A DNA stretch of 7,951 nucleotides from Myxococcales bacterium. Its GTDB lineage: Bacteria > Myxococcota_A > Polyangia > Palsa-1104. The notes under the pieces were generated by a model that was not told the origin of the DNA, ran no database searches, and worked only from the letters and a program-made list of their open reading frames with translations. Both the position numbers and the translations under genes were made by a program. Of this stretch, positions 1 to 6,373 are shown one piece after another; the first letter of the stretch is position 1; each line of letters begins with the position of its first letter. Where the stretch lies: positions 1-7,951 of the forward strand of contig JAHFDU010000176.1 of the NCBI GenBank assembly GCA_023248835.1. The letters run 5' to 3'.

Positions 1-1
1 G

Positions 2-934
2 TCGCGCTCGAATGCAGACGGTGTCGATCTGGCTCGCCAGCTTGGCGCTCATCCGCCCGAGCTGTTGGTCTCGGCGGGTGGTGACGGCACCGCAGTAAAC
101 TTGGTCAATGTGCTGCGTTCTTCGGGTATGGCGCGGAGCCAGGCGCCCGGCTCTCCGATGGCTTCAACCTTGGGCGTGCTACCTCTTGGCACCGGCAACG
201 GCTGGGCTCGTGCCACCGGCGCTCCACGCTGGAAAAACGCCATCGAGCGGCTGCGCCAGCTGCTCGAGAGTCGAGCGCCGATGCCGGTTTGCAGTTTCGA
301 CCTGGTGGAGGTGGATGGCGTCGCGGCGCATTTTGCTGGCACCGGGTGGGATGCCGAGATGATCGACGACTTTCATGCGCAAAAGAGCGGTCTTGGGTTG
401 TTGCCAGTGAACAGTCGAATGGGAGTGGCGGGTTATCTCCATGCCTTGGCCACTCGCACTTTGCCGCGTCACCTTTTGGCGCGCCAGCGCGTCGAAGTGG
501 AACTGCGCAATACCGGCTCGGGCGCGCTGACGGTGGACGAAAACGGATGCGCGGTGGAAGTCTCAGGTGGCGAACGCGGGTCGGTGCTTTATCGCGGACC
601 AGTCAGTGTTTGCTCCGCTGGTACGGCGCCCGAGTGGGGATTTGGTTTTCGTGCCTATCCTTTTGCTGGCTTGGTGCCGCGGCGCTTCTGCCTGCGCATC
701 TACGCCGGTGATATCACTGAAGCGACGCTGCGTGCACCGCTGCTGTGGCGAGGCGCTCATCCGCTCCAGAAAATGCACACTTTCTTGCTCGATCGCTGCA
801 CCGTCCATTTTTCTCGGCCGCTGGCTTTTCAAGTCGGCGGAGATCCGAACGGGCATCGCAGCGAAGTGGCGTACTCGATTGCCAACGAACAGGTGAATCT
901 GCTGCATTGGCGACGCTTGGCGGCTGCGGCCTAA
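2..934 (+). CDS. Diacylglycerol kinase / lipid kinase family protein, 5' end missing
   Basis: The reading frame is open to the left edge, so about 30 N-terminal residues are probably missing; 310 are visible. Visible residues 26-30 are GGDGT followed by a VNLVN helix, the nucleotide-binding signature of the DAGK catalytic domain (YegS, DgkB, sphingosine-kinase superfamily). Residues 60-67 read LPLGTGNG, matching the family's second glycine-rich loop (usually LPxGTxND-FAR), but with Gly where most bacterial lipid kinases have Asp. The C-terminal half is beta-rich with a QVGGDPNG turn near the end, where the family usually has an F-x-VDGE-type segment. By family it would phosphorylate diacylglycerol or another lipid at the inner membrane face using ATP; the substrate cannot be read from the sequence. 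It ends 18 bp before the next gene and probably heads or joins that operon. Family assignment is firm; activity and substrate are uncertain. Confidence 0.88.
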   Translation, partial: SRSNADGVDLARQLGAHPPELLVSAGGDGTAVNLVNVLRSSGMARSQAPGSPMASTLGVLPLGTGNGWARATGAPRWKNAIERLRQLLESRAPMPVCSFDLVEVDGVAAHFAGTGWDAEMIDDFHAQKSGLGLLPVNSRMGVAGYLHALATRTLPRHLLARQRVEVELRNTGSGALTVDENGCAVEVSGGERGSVLYRGPVSVCSAGTAPEWGFGFRAYPFAGLVPRRFCLRIYAGDITEATLRAPLLWRGAHPLQKMHTFLLDRCTVHFSRPLAFQVGGDPNGHRSEVAYSIANEQVNLLHWRRLAAAA

Positions 935-952
935 GCATGATATTGTATCGAA

Positions 953-2956
953 GTGCCAGAGTCCGAGCGCATTCTCGTGGTCGGTGGCAGTGATGTAGAT
1001 CGCGAGCGCATCGTTGCCGACTTGCGGCGGCGGGAATTAAAGGTCGAAGCGCGCGGCGGTTTGCTCGAAGATGCCGAGGATGCTGGCGTGGTGGTGGTGG
1101 TGGGCGGCGCCATCACCTCCAAGCGCGATGGCGTTGCGGCGTGGGTGGACGCGGTCAGTGCGGCAAGGATCGCAGCGGCTGCCCGGATTGTGTTTGCCTG
1201 CGTTCCAGATGGTACCGACGCTGAGGCGGTGGAAGCGCTGTACCAGGCGGGAGCCGACGAGGTACTCGTGGGTGCGCTCGCCGAAGCCGACATCGCTCAA
1301 CGTATCAAGGTGCATGCCTATAGCAGCGCGCGGCGTCGGCTCAGCGAACTGAATGCGCGCCAGGTCGAAGTGCTCGAGTCTTTGAGTGGGCTGCTCAGCG
1401 ATGAAACCGATTGGCCGAACGGCTTGCCCGAATTTTTGTCGCGACTTAGCGCTGCGGTTGGATTTACCCGCAGTGCGCTCCTGTTGATTGAAGAGGATCG
1501 CCGAACTGCAACTTTGGTGGCGAGTTCAGAAGAATCGGAACCGGTGCGCGTGCAGCTCGAACTCAAGCGCTATCCCGAGATTCAAGCTTGCCTCGAAGAG
1601 CGCAAATCGGTGTTGGTGTGCGGTGTCCGCTCTAGTCCGCTGTTTGGGCCCTGGGCGGATCTGGCTGCGACCCACGGCGGCGAAGCGATGCTGGCGACGC
1701 CGATCGACGTTGGCGGGCATCCGTTGGCGGCGCTCTTATTTCGCAGCTATCTGGCCAATCCACCGACCAGCGACGGAGCGCGCGCCTTTCTCACCCAGAT
1801 CGCACAGTTGATTGGTGTTGGTTTGCGGTCAGGCACGCTCGAGCGTTTGCGCGACCAGACGCGTCGCACCTCTTTGCGCCTGCATGAAGAGGAGCGCCGT
1901 AGCCGGGTATTTTTGCAGTATCAGGATTTCTGCGAGAGCGCGCCCGACGGCATGGTCGTCGTCGACGAGGAAGGCAACGTGCTGCTGGTCAACCGAGCGT
2001 TTGAGACCATGACCGGCTACGCGCGGGCGGGGCTTGCCGATCGATCACTTGCCAGCATTGTCGAGACTTCGCAGCGGGAGGCATTGCTCGAGATTGTGGC
2101 CAAAGTTGCCGGTGGCGTGCGCCTTGAGGAATTTGATCTGGAGCTCGAGACGACTTCAGGTGAAATGCGCACAGTCAACGTAGTCTGTTCGATTGCGCTC
2201 AGCCAATTCCGCGCGGCAGTGCTCGCACTTCGCGATGTCACCGAGGAGCGGCGGCTGGCCGCCGAACTGCGCAGCACCAAGGAATTTCTCGAGCGCCTGA
2301 TCGACAGCACCGTGGATGGCATTGTCGCTGCCGATCTGAAGGGCAATGTGCGCATTTTTAATCGCGGCGCGGCGCAATTGTTTGGTTACACGCCCGAGCA
2401 AGTGATCGGTACGGTGCCGGTGTGGCAACTTTATCCTGACGGGGTGGCGCGCAGAATCATGGCGGAGATGCGCTCAAGCCCGCGCGGTCGGTTGCAACCG
2501 CAGCGCCTACACATCGTCACTAAGAACGGTGCGCAAGTGCCGGCGCATGTGGCGGCGTCGATCGTATACGCCGAGGGGCGCGAAATTGCGACGGTGGGCG
2601 TGGTCTCAGACTTGCGCGATCGCGTGCACATGGAGGAGCGTCTGTCGCAAGCGCAGGCAGAGCTCGAACGCAGCGAGAAGCAGATGGTGCTGGCAGAGCT
2701 TGCGGGCGCGACTGCGCATGAACTCAACCAGCCGCTGACGTCGCTGATGTGGTGTGCCGGATTTTTGCGAAAAAAATTGGGGCCGCAAGAAGACACTCTT
2801 CGCGCCGCGGAGACGATCGCGACCGAAGCGGAACGCATGGCCGAAATCGTGCGCAAGATAGGACAGATTACGCACTATGAGACCAAACCATACGTTGGGT
2901 CGACCCACATCCTCGATCTCGAAAAAAGCGCGCCCCACTCACGGTCTAAGGAGTAG
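953..2956 (+). CDS. Multi-sensor PAS/GAF protein with HisKA domain but no ATPase domain
   Basis: 667 residues from a GTG start 18 bp after the lipid-kinase stop; no clear ribosome site precedes it, suggesting translational coupling. Visible order: receiver-like fold (about 5-120) whose beta-3 end reads VVVVVGG, without the phosphoacceptor Asp, and whose beta-5 lacks the usual Lys (ADEVLVGAL); GAF (about 150-292); PAS (about 322-432); PAS (about 443-557); a short coiled-coil; then HisKA with the H-box AGATAHELNQPLTSL, phosphoacceptor His589. After the second DHp helix it ends in a tail reading ITHYETKPYVGSTHILDLEK plus about ten residues. No N, G1, F or G2 box exists, so it cannot bind ATP as a normal kinase. 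No membrane segment is seen, so sensing is probably cytosolic. I recall similar tails in deltaproteobacterial relatives, so this end is probably natural rather than a truncation. The next gene encodes a complete kinase, a possible partner. Confidence 0.9.
   Translation: MPESERILVVGGSDVDRERIVADLRRRELKVEARGGLLEDAEDAGVVVVVGGAITSKRDGVAAWVDAVSAARIAAAARIVFACVPDGTDAEAVEALYQAGADEVLVGALAEADIAQRIKVHAYSSARRRLSELNARQVEVLESLSGLLSDETDWPNGLPEFLSRLSAAVGFTRSALLLIEEDRRTATLVASSEESEPVRVQLELKRYPEIQACLEERKSVLVCGVRSSPLFGPWADLAATHGGEAMLATPIDVGGHPLAALLFRSYLANPPTSDGARAFLTQIAQLIGVGLRSGTLERLRDQTRRTSLRLHEEERRSRVFLQYQDFCESAPDGMVVVDEEGNVLLVNRAFETMTGYARAGLADRSLASIVETSQREALLEIVAKVAGGVRLEEFDLELETTSGEMRTVNVVCSIALSQFRAAVLALRDVTEERRLAAELRSTKEFLERLIDSTVDGIVAADLKGNVRIFNRGAAQLFGYTPEQVIGTVPVWQLYPDGVARRIMAEMRSSPRGRLQPQRLHIVTKNGAQVPAHVAASIVYAEGREIATVGVVSDLRDRVHMEERLSQAQAELERSEKQMVLAELAGATAHELNQPLTSLMWCAGFLRKKLGPQEDTLRAAETIATEAERMAEIVRKIGQITHYETKPYVGSTHILDLEKSAPHSRSKE
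2948..2953 (+). promoter_or_regulatory. AAGGAG Shine-Dalgarno-like site without a matching start
   Basis: A perfect AAGGAG abuts the stop codon (2954-2956) of the upstream sensor gene. The downstream kinase frame has no ATG, GTG or TTG within 5-12 nt; the first candidate is TTG at 2973 (19 nt away), then GTG 2997 and ATG 3000. It may be chance, may help re-initiation after the upstream stop, or may indicate that the true start is the TTG. It is recorded because it bears on the start choice. Confidence 0.3.
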
Positions 2957-2999
2957 CCGCGCGCCGGGAAAGTTGCGGGCGCCGTCGCGACAGGCGGTG

Positions 3000-4553
3000 A
3001 TGGAAGCGGCGTTTGCGCTTGCCAAAGAGCTTTCGCTCGAGATGCGAGAGGAGGAGGTGGTGGGGACTTTTGGCGAAGCGCTGCGCCAACTTCTGCCAGG
3101 GCGATACATCTGTTTGCGCGTCGTCGCTGGGCACCAGCGGGCGCTTTCGTCTTTGGTAGCCAACGGTCCGCTTGATCGATCGGCGATCGCCGGGCCGCTG
3201 CCGATCAAGCGTTCGGCGCTGCAGCGGACAGGTCTTGGAATCGATCTTGTCGCAGGCCTCGAAGAGCCGAGCGGGGTGCGCCTGGTCGACGGCTACGTGC
3301 CGGTGTTTCGCCATTCAATGGGTGGTTTTTCAGTGCCGTTGGTGGCGGCGGGCGAAATGTTCGGGCTGGTGAACGTCGAGTACAAGAGCCGGGACCATTG
3401 CGCGCATCTCGACGAACCGGTGGTGATCCCTTTGGTCAATCAACTTTCGGTCGCCCTGCGCAACCTCACTTTGCTCGGCGAAGCGCGCTACTACCGCGAC
3501 TATTTGCGCCAGATCATCGACGTCGCCAATGCGCTGATTGTGGTGATTGATCGGCAGCGACGATTGGCAGTGGTCAATAGCGCCATGCAGCGTTACATGG
3601 GCGCCGGTACTGGCGCCGGGTCGCCGGTGGAAGAACTTGGCTGCGCCGAGCGGTCGATTTCCGATCCCAGTTTGGCGACCCTGCTCGCCGACGGGTTGCG
3701 TGGACGCGAACACATGAACGCCGAGACCTACGTCGTGCGCTCAGGCGGCGAGGTGGCTCATGCGGTTTTCAATACTGCGATCTTGCACTCTGTCGACGGC
3801 ACCATCGACGGCGTGATCGGTGTCGGACAGGACCGCGATCAGTTGCGCTTACTCGAGCGCCAAGTCCTAAAGGCGAGCAAGCTGGCGACACTTGGGCAGC
3901 TGGCCGCTGGCGTGGTACATGAACTCAACAATCCACTGACCTCCATCAGCGTCTACGCCAACTACTTGATGAAGCTGCTGGCGCGCACGACACCGACGGA
4001 GGCTGAGAAAGCAAACAAGATCGTCGACGCTGCGCAGCGAATCGAGCGCCTGACGCGGGATTTACAGAGCTACGCACGTGCGCAGGGAGAGTTTGAATTG
4101 TTGTCGTTCAATCAGATAGTGGAAGAGGGAATGCGGCTTTGCGGCCACGTCATCGACCGCGTCGAAGCGACGGTCGAAGTCGAGCTTGCAGGCGGCATGC
4201 CGCTGGTGCGCGGCATTCGCGATCAGTTGCACCAAGTGCTGATAAACTTGGTGACCAACGCCTGTCACGCGCTTCCAGCACCTGGCCAAAAGATTTGCGT
4301 CCGCACCGAGTGCACCCCTACGACGGTTGGTTTGGAGGTGTCCGACACCGGCGTCGGCATCGACGAGAAAACCATCGATCATATTTTCGAACCGTTCTTC
4401 ACCACCAAGCTGGCGGCCAAAGGCACTGGTCTCGGCTTGTCGATCGTGAAGAACATTGTCGAAGGTCACCATGGCCAGATCCGATGCGAGAGTCACGTTG
4501 GCGAAGGCACCAGGTTCCATATTTCTTTGCCACGCGCACCGGGACCGCGTTAG
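3000..4553 (+). CDS. GAF-PAS sensor histidine kinase (complete HisKA + HATPase_c)
   Basis: 517 residues with the ATG at 3000 (GTG at 2997 is equally possible). GAF domain about 15-157; PAS about 165-280; HisKA with LGQLAAGVVHELNNPLTSI, phosphoacceptor His307; HATPase_c with N box (NLVTN, 416-420), G1 (DTGVGI, 449-454), F box (FEPFFTTK, 463-470) and G2 (GTGLGL, 475-480). All catalytic boxes are intact. No transmembrane segment or receiver is present, so it is a soluble kinase whose response regulator lies elsewhere. An upstream in-frame ATG at 2877 would overlap the previous gene by 80 bp, and the added 41 residues are Arg/Ser/Pro-rich and look like a non-coding frame; homology-like sequence begins at MEAAFALAKELSLE. 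A strong AAGGAG at 2948-2953 has no start codon at usable distance. The pairing with the preceding ATPase-less protein suggests a two-protein sensor. Confidence 0.93.
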   Translation: MEAAFALAKELSLEMREEEVVGTFGEALRQLLPGRYICLRVVAGHQRALSSLVANGPLDRSAIAGPLPIKRSALQRTGLGIDLVAGLEEPSGVRLVDGYVPVFRHSMGGFSVPLVAAGEMFGLVNVEYKSRDHCAHLDEPVVIPLVNQLSVALRNLTLLGEARYYRDYLRQIIDVANALIVVIDRQRRLAVVNSAMQRYMGAGTGAGSPVEELGCAERSISDPSLATLLADGLRGREHMNAETYVVRSGGEVAHAVFNTAILHSVDGTIDGVIGVGQDRDQLRLLERQVLKASKLATLGQLAAGVVHELNNPLTSISVYANYLMKLLARTTPTEAEKANKIVDAAQRIERLTRDLQSYARAQGEFELLSFNQIVEEGMRLCGHVIDRVEATVEVELAGGMPLVRGIRDQLHQVLINLVTNACHALPAPGQKICVRTECTPTTVGLEVSDTGVGIDEKTIDHIFEPFFTTKLAAKGTGLGLSIVKNIVEGHHGQIRCESHVGEGTRFHISLPRAPGPR

Positions 4554-4568
4554 TGTCTGGTTCACAAA

Positions 4569-4856
4569 ATGAAAATACAAGACACCTTGGCTGAGCTTGA
4601 ACAGGTTTGCCAAAAGAAATCGATCCGAGTGTCCTACGAGATGATCGGCGGTGAGTTCGGCGCCGGCGGACTGTGCAAAGTCAAAGGGCAACATCGGGTG
4701 ATCGTCGACCGACGGGCCACCGATGGTGAGAAGGTGACGGTGCTGGTGCAGGCGCTGGCACAATTTTCACTCGATGACGTGTTTGTCACCGAAGAGACGC
4801 GCGCGCGGATCGACAAAGCGGCGGCTCCGAAGCGCCCACACTCACCGAGCGCGTAG
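4569..4856 (+). CDS. Small conserved-looking protein of unknown function (95 aa)
   Basis: A 95-residue protein starting at ATG 4569, 15 bp after the kinase stop and ending 5 bp before the methyltransferase, so it sits within the operon. It opens with an amphipathic helix (about 3-17), then strands around a Gly-rich core GGEFGAGGLCKVKG (27-40) and a strand HRVIVDRR, then a helix (about 53-66, EKVTVLVQALAQF) and a short acidic segment; the last 12 residues are a Lys/Pro/Ser-rich tail. There is one Cys (36) and no metal-binding cluster or HExxH, although the helix-strand-helix plan loosely recalls ImmA/IrrE-type folds lacking a catalytic site. I recall similar small proteins in other deltaproteobacterial genomes, but no function can be named. 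Codon use matches its neighbours and the frame is tightly packed, so it is probably real. Confidence 0.8.
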   Translation: MKIQDTLAELEQVCQKKSIRVSYEMIGGEFGAGGLCKVKGQHRVIVDRRATDGEKVTVLVQALAQFSLDDVFVTEETRARIDKAAAPKRPHSPSA

Positions 4857-4861
4857 CCGCG

Positions 4862-5527
4862 ATGGATCGGGCTCGGCTGGTGTTGCCGCCGCGCGGAAGT
4901 CTCAAGCCCAACTCGTCGGTCGATCCGCTGCCGTATTACTATCGCCCTCTGATTGGGCGGATTTTTCGTGCGCGTATCGACCTCGGGCTCGGTCTACTCG
5001 AGGGCAAGGCGGTTCGCTTGCTCGAGATCGGTTACGGATCGGGTTTGTTGCTACCGACGCTGTCGAGCCTGTGTGAAGAGTTGTACGGTCTCGATTTGCA
5101 GCCCGAGCCGCCAGACCTGCGCGCTGCACTCGCCTCGCTTGGAGCCGCACCGACGCTGACGCAAGGGGACGTCGCGGCGCTGCCGTTTGCGGATGAATTC
5201 TTCGACGTAGTGGTTGCATTCTCAATTCTCGAACATCTGCCAGCGTCGACGTTGAGTCGCGCCGCGGTCGAGCTCGGGCGAGTGCTGCGCTCACAAGGAC
5301 GACTCTTGGTCGGCTGTCCGGCAGTGCACAAGGCGATGAATCGAGCGTTTTCGCTGATCGGGTTCGCTGGCATCGAAGCCCACCACGTCTCGAGCATTGC
5401 GGATGTCACCGCAGCGTTCGCGCCCTATTTTACGATCGAGCGACTCGCCACTTTGCCGCAATGGTTTGCGCGCGCGCCACTCGGCTGGGCGCCCTACACC
5501 AATGTTCTATATCGCAAGCGAAGCTGA
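4862..5527 (+). CDS. Class I SAM-dependent methyltransferase
   Basis: 221 residues from ATG 4862, five bases after the preceding stop. Motif I is LLEIGYGSG (53-61), the SAM-binding glycine loop; the acidic end of beta-2 is GLDLQPE (Asp78, ribose contact); QGDVAALPF (101-109) is the segment that contacts the adenine; FDVVVAFSILEHLP (114-127) is motif IV with the following helix, typical of the Methyltransf_11 group. The rest includes a strand LLVGCP (148-153) and a substrate-side C-terminus with an aromatic stretch WFARAPLGWAPYTNVLY. The N-terminal PYYYRPLIGRIFRARI is the leading helix seen in many small cytosolic methyltransferases of this type. The substrate (small molecule, lipid or sugar) is not readable. 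It is the last gene of the operon; linkage to a lipid-kinase-family gene and sensor kinases is suggestive only. Confidence 0.88.
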   Translation: MDRARLVLPPRGSLKPNSSVDPLPYYYRPLIGRIFRARIDLGLGLLEGKAVRLLEIGYGSGLLLPTLSSLCEELYGLDLQPEPPDLRAALASLGAAPTLTQGDVAALPFADEFFDVVVAFSILEHLPASTLSRAAVELGRVLRSQGRLLVGCPAVHKAMNRAFSLIGFAGIEAHHVSSIADVTAAFAPYFTIERLATLPQWFARAPLGWAPYTNVLYRKRS

Positions 5528-5533
5528 AAATCC

Positions 5534-5674
5534 GGGCTGCCGACAGCCTACAGCTCACAGCCCACAGTTCGGAAAGTTACGATGTGTTCACGCCAACTTT
5601 TACATCTCAGCCAGCGATGGACAACACCACGAATTTTCTTCTTCCGTCACTGTTGGCTGTCGGCTGTCAGGCTG
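5534..5674. repeat. Intergenic element with inverted arrays of 7-bp repeats
   Basis: The left arm at 5540-5567 is four consecutive heptamers, CCGACAG, CCTACAG, CTCACAG and CCCACAG. The right arm at 5650-5670 is three heptamers in opposite orientation, CTGTTGG, CTGTCGG and CTGTCAG, followed by GCTG (5671-5674). Reading the right arm on the minus strand aligns it with 5544-5567, differing by one gap and about three substitutions. The arms flank an 82-bp core that is visibly more AT-rich than the surroundings. A small hairpin (GGCTG 5535-5539 with CAGCC 5544-5548) lies in the left arm. The element fills the gap between two convergent genes and could act as a transcript end or be a dispersed repeat family. 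No open frame in it looks coding. Confidence 0.7.
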
Positions 5675-5705
5675 AACAACCGCCGGTGAGCCGATAATGG
5701 AGTGG

Positions 5706-5726
5706 ACTTCCTAGCAATCTGGAAGT
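5706..5726. terminator. Short hairpin between convergent genes, weak terminator candidate
   Basis: ACTTCC (5706-5711) pairs with GGAAGT (5721-5726) across a 9-nt loop, immediately beyond the stop codon of the minus-strand gene (5726-5728). No clear T-tract follows on either strand, so this would be a poor Rho-independent terminator; it may contribute with the adjacent heptad element. Confidence 0.25.
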
Positions 5727-6082
5727 TACTTTGAGCCGGTCAGGCGGCGAATCTTGCTCACCAAATGTGGGTCGGAATCGGCAAATTTGACTAAAAGATC
5801 GCGCAGCTCCGCTGCCAGCTTGCTCCGCTCGCGATCGCTCGGAAAGTGGCGATCGACGGTGTCGTCGATGAGAAATGAGACGGCTTGCTCGGTAGAGATC
5901 GCGCCTGCGCGCAGCTGGCCGGCGATGTGCGCAACAATGTTGTCAAGCGATGCGCTCCGCACCGCCGGGCTGGTGGCCTCGGCAGCACGCACGTCAGAAG
6001 TTTCACTGAGATCGGCGATCGGCGCGGCACTGTCGGTGGGGCCGACTGACGAGGGGCCGGATGTAGGTCCTTTGATGCGCAT
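5726..6082 (-). CDS. Protein of unknown function (118 aa), convergent to the operon
   Basis: A 118-residue minus-strand gene with ATG at 6082-6080 preceded by a convincing ribosome site (GAAGG and GAGG). Residues 1-44 are Ser/Pro/Ala/Thr-rich and probably disordered (MRIKGPTSGPSSVGPTDS at the start). Residues 45-118 look helical and charged: DNIVAHIAGQLRAG, then STEQAVSFLIDDTVDRHF, then a Lys/Arg/Glu-rich helix AELRDLLVKFADSDPHL and a basic end IRRLTGSK. There is no signal peptide, Cys or membrane helix. The disordered N-terminus plus helical C-terminus recalls small regulators such as FlgM-type anti-sigma factors only in general layout; I do not recognise a family and make no functional claim. 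It is the only minus-strand gene supported here and is flanked by two palindromic intergenic elements. Confidence 0.72.
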   Translation of the reverse strand: MRIKGPTSGPSSVGPTDSAAPIADLSETSDVRAAEATSPAVRSASLDNIVAHIAGQLRAGAISTEQAVSFLIDDTVDRHFPSDRERSKLAAELRDLLVKFADSDPHLVSKIRRLTGSK

Positions 6083-6086
6083 CGTT

Positions 6087-6096
6087 CCTCACCTTC
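6087..6096 (-). promoter_or_regulatory. Ribosome binding site for the 118-aa minus-strand gene
   Basis: On the minus strand the sequence GAAGGTGAGG lies just upstream of the ATG, with GAAGG 9 nt and GAGG 4 nt from the start codon. This purine-rich stretch is the best Shine-Dalgarno match of any gene in the window and supports both the gene and its start. Confidence 0.65.
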
Positions 6097-6224
6097 TTTT
6101 TCCCACTACTTATCGGCAACCCGCCGCCAAAGTTGCGTACAGAGAAAAAACATCATGCGTGGTTTTGGCTGCTTGCGCAACGCTGTACTCGAGCTAACCG
6201 CGTGACAGTTGCCCTCGCGTCGAC

Positions 6225-6256
6225 GTTGACGTGAGCGGCTTGACGTGGTCGTCAAC
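6225..6256. repeat. TTGACGTG direct repeats within a GTTGACG inverted repeat
   Basis: TTGACGTG occurs at 6226-6233 and again at 6240-6247 (14 bp apart), and GTTGACG at 6225-6231 is inverted as CGTCAAC at 6250-6256. Spacing of about one and a half and two and a half helical turns is compatible with a regulator binding site, but no regulator gene lies nearby. The surrounding stretch 6083-6373 otherwise shows no convincing gene, and no good sigma-70 or sigma-54 promoter was identified. Confidence 0.35.
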
Positions 6257-6262
6257 CTTGTC

Positions 6263-6289
6263 GGCGACGGCAGCGACGGCGACGGCGAC
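6263..6289 (+). repeat. Short GGCGAC tandem repeat
   Basis: The run reads GGCGAC, GGCAGCGAC, GGCGAC, GGCGAC: a short, slightly interrupted hexamer or GAC/GGC triplet repeat in non-coding DNA. It accounts for the low-complexity Gly/Asp or Ala/Thr translations of this stretch. Confidence 0.6.
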
Positions 6290-6351
6290 GATCCGTTCTT
6301 CGTCGGGTCACTGGCACATGCGAGTCAATATGGCCGACTCCCCTCTCGATC

Positions 6352-6366
6352 AGCGTGCAGCCCCGT
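6352..6366 (+). repeat. Left copy of 15-bp direct repeat bracketing the palindromic element
   Basis: AGCGTGCAGCCCCGT is identical to the copy at 6558-6572. The bases beyond both ends differ, so the exact match is 15 bp. A partial third copy (CGTGCAGCCC, 6364-6373) follows at once and touches the left end of the palindromic element. The arrangement resembles a target-site duplication or a short recombination site, though 15 bp is long for most transposons. Confidence 0.6.
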
Positions 6367-6373
6367 GCAGCCC

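Noticed and set aside
2700..3000. A frameshift splitting one long hybrid kinase into two genes
   Set aside because: The second gene begins with its own GAF, PAS and HisKA domains rather than the missing ATPase domain, so restoring a frame would not join an interrupted domain.
4062..4763. A 233-residue minus-strand open frame
   Set aside because: It lies opposite the catalytic domain of the histidine kinase and the 95-aa gene, whose motifs are unmistakable; it is an antisense shadow of GC-rich codons.
5397..5697. Plus-strand frames of 92 and 78 residues across the end of the methyltransferase gene and the heptad element
   Set aside because: They overlap the well-supported methyltransferase out of frame and run through the repeat arrays; no ribosome site and no protein-like pattern.
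6107..6135. Possible sigma-54 promoter (TGGCGGCGGGTTGCC) upstream of the minus-strand gene
   Set aside because: The GG and GC elements are 9 nt apart instead of the invariant 10, so the match fails.
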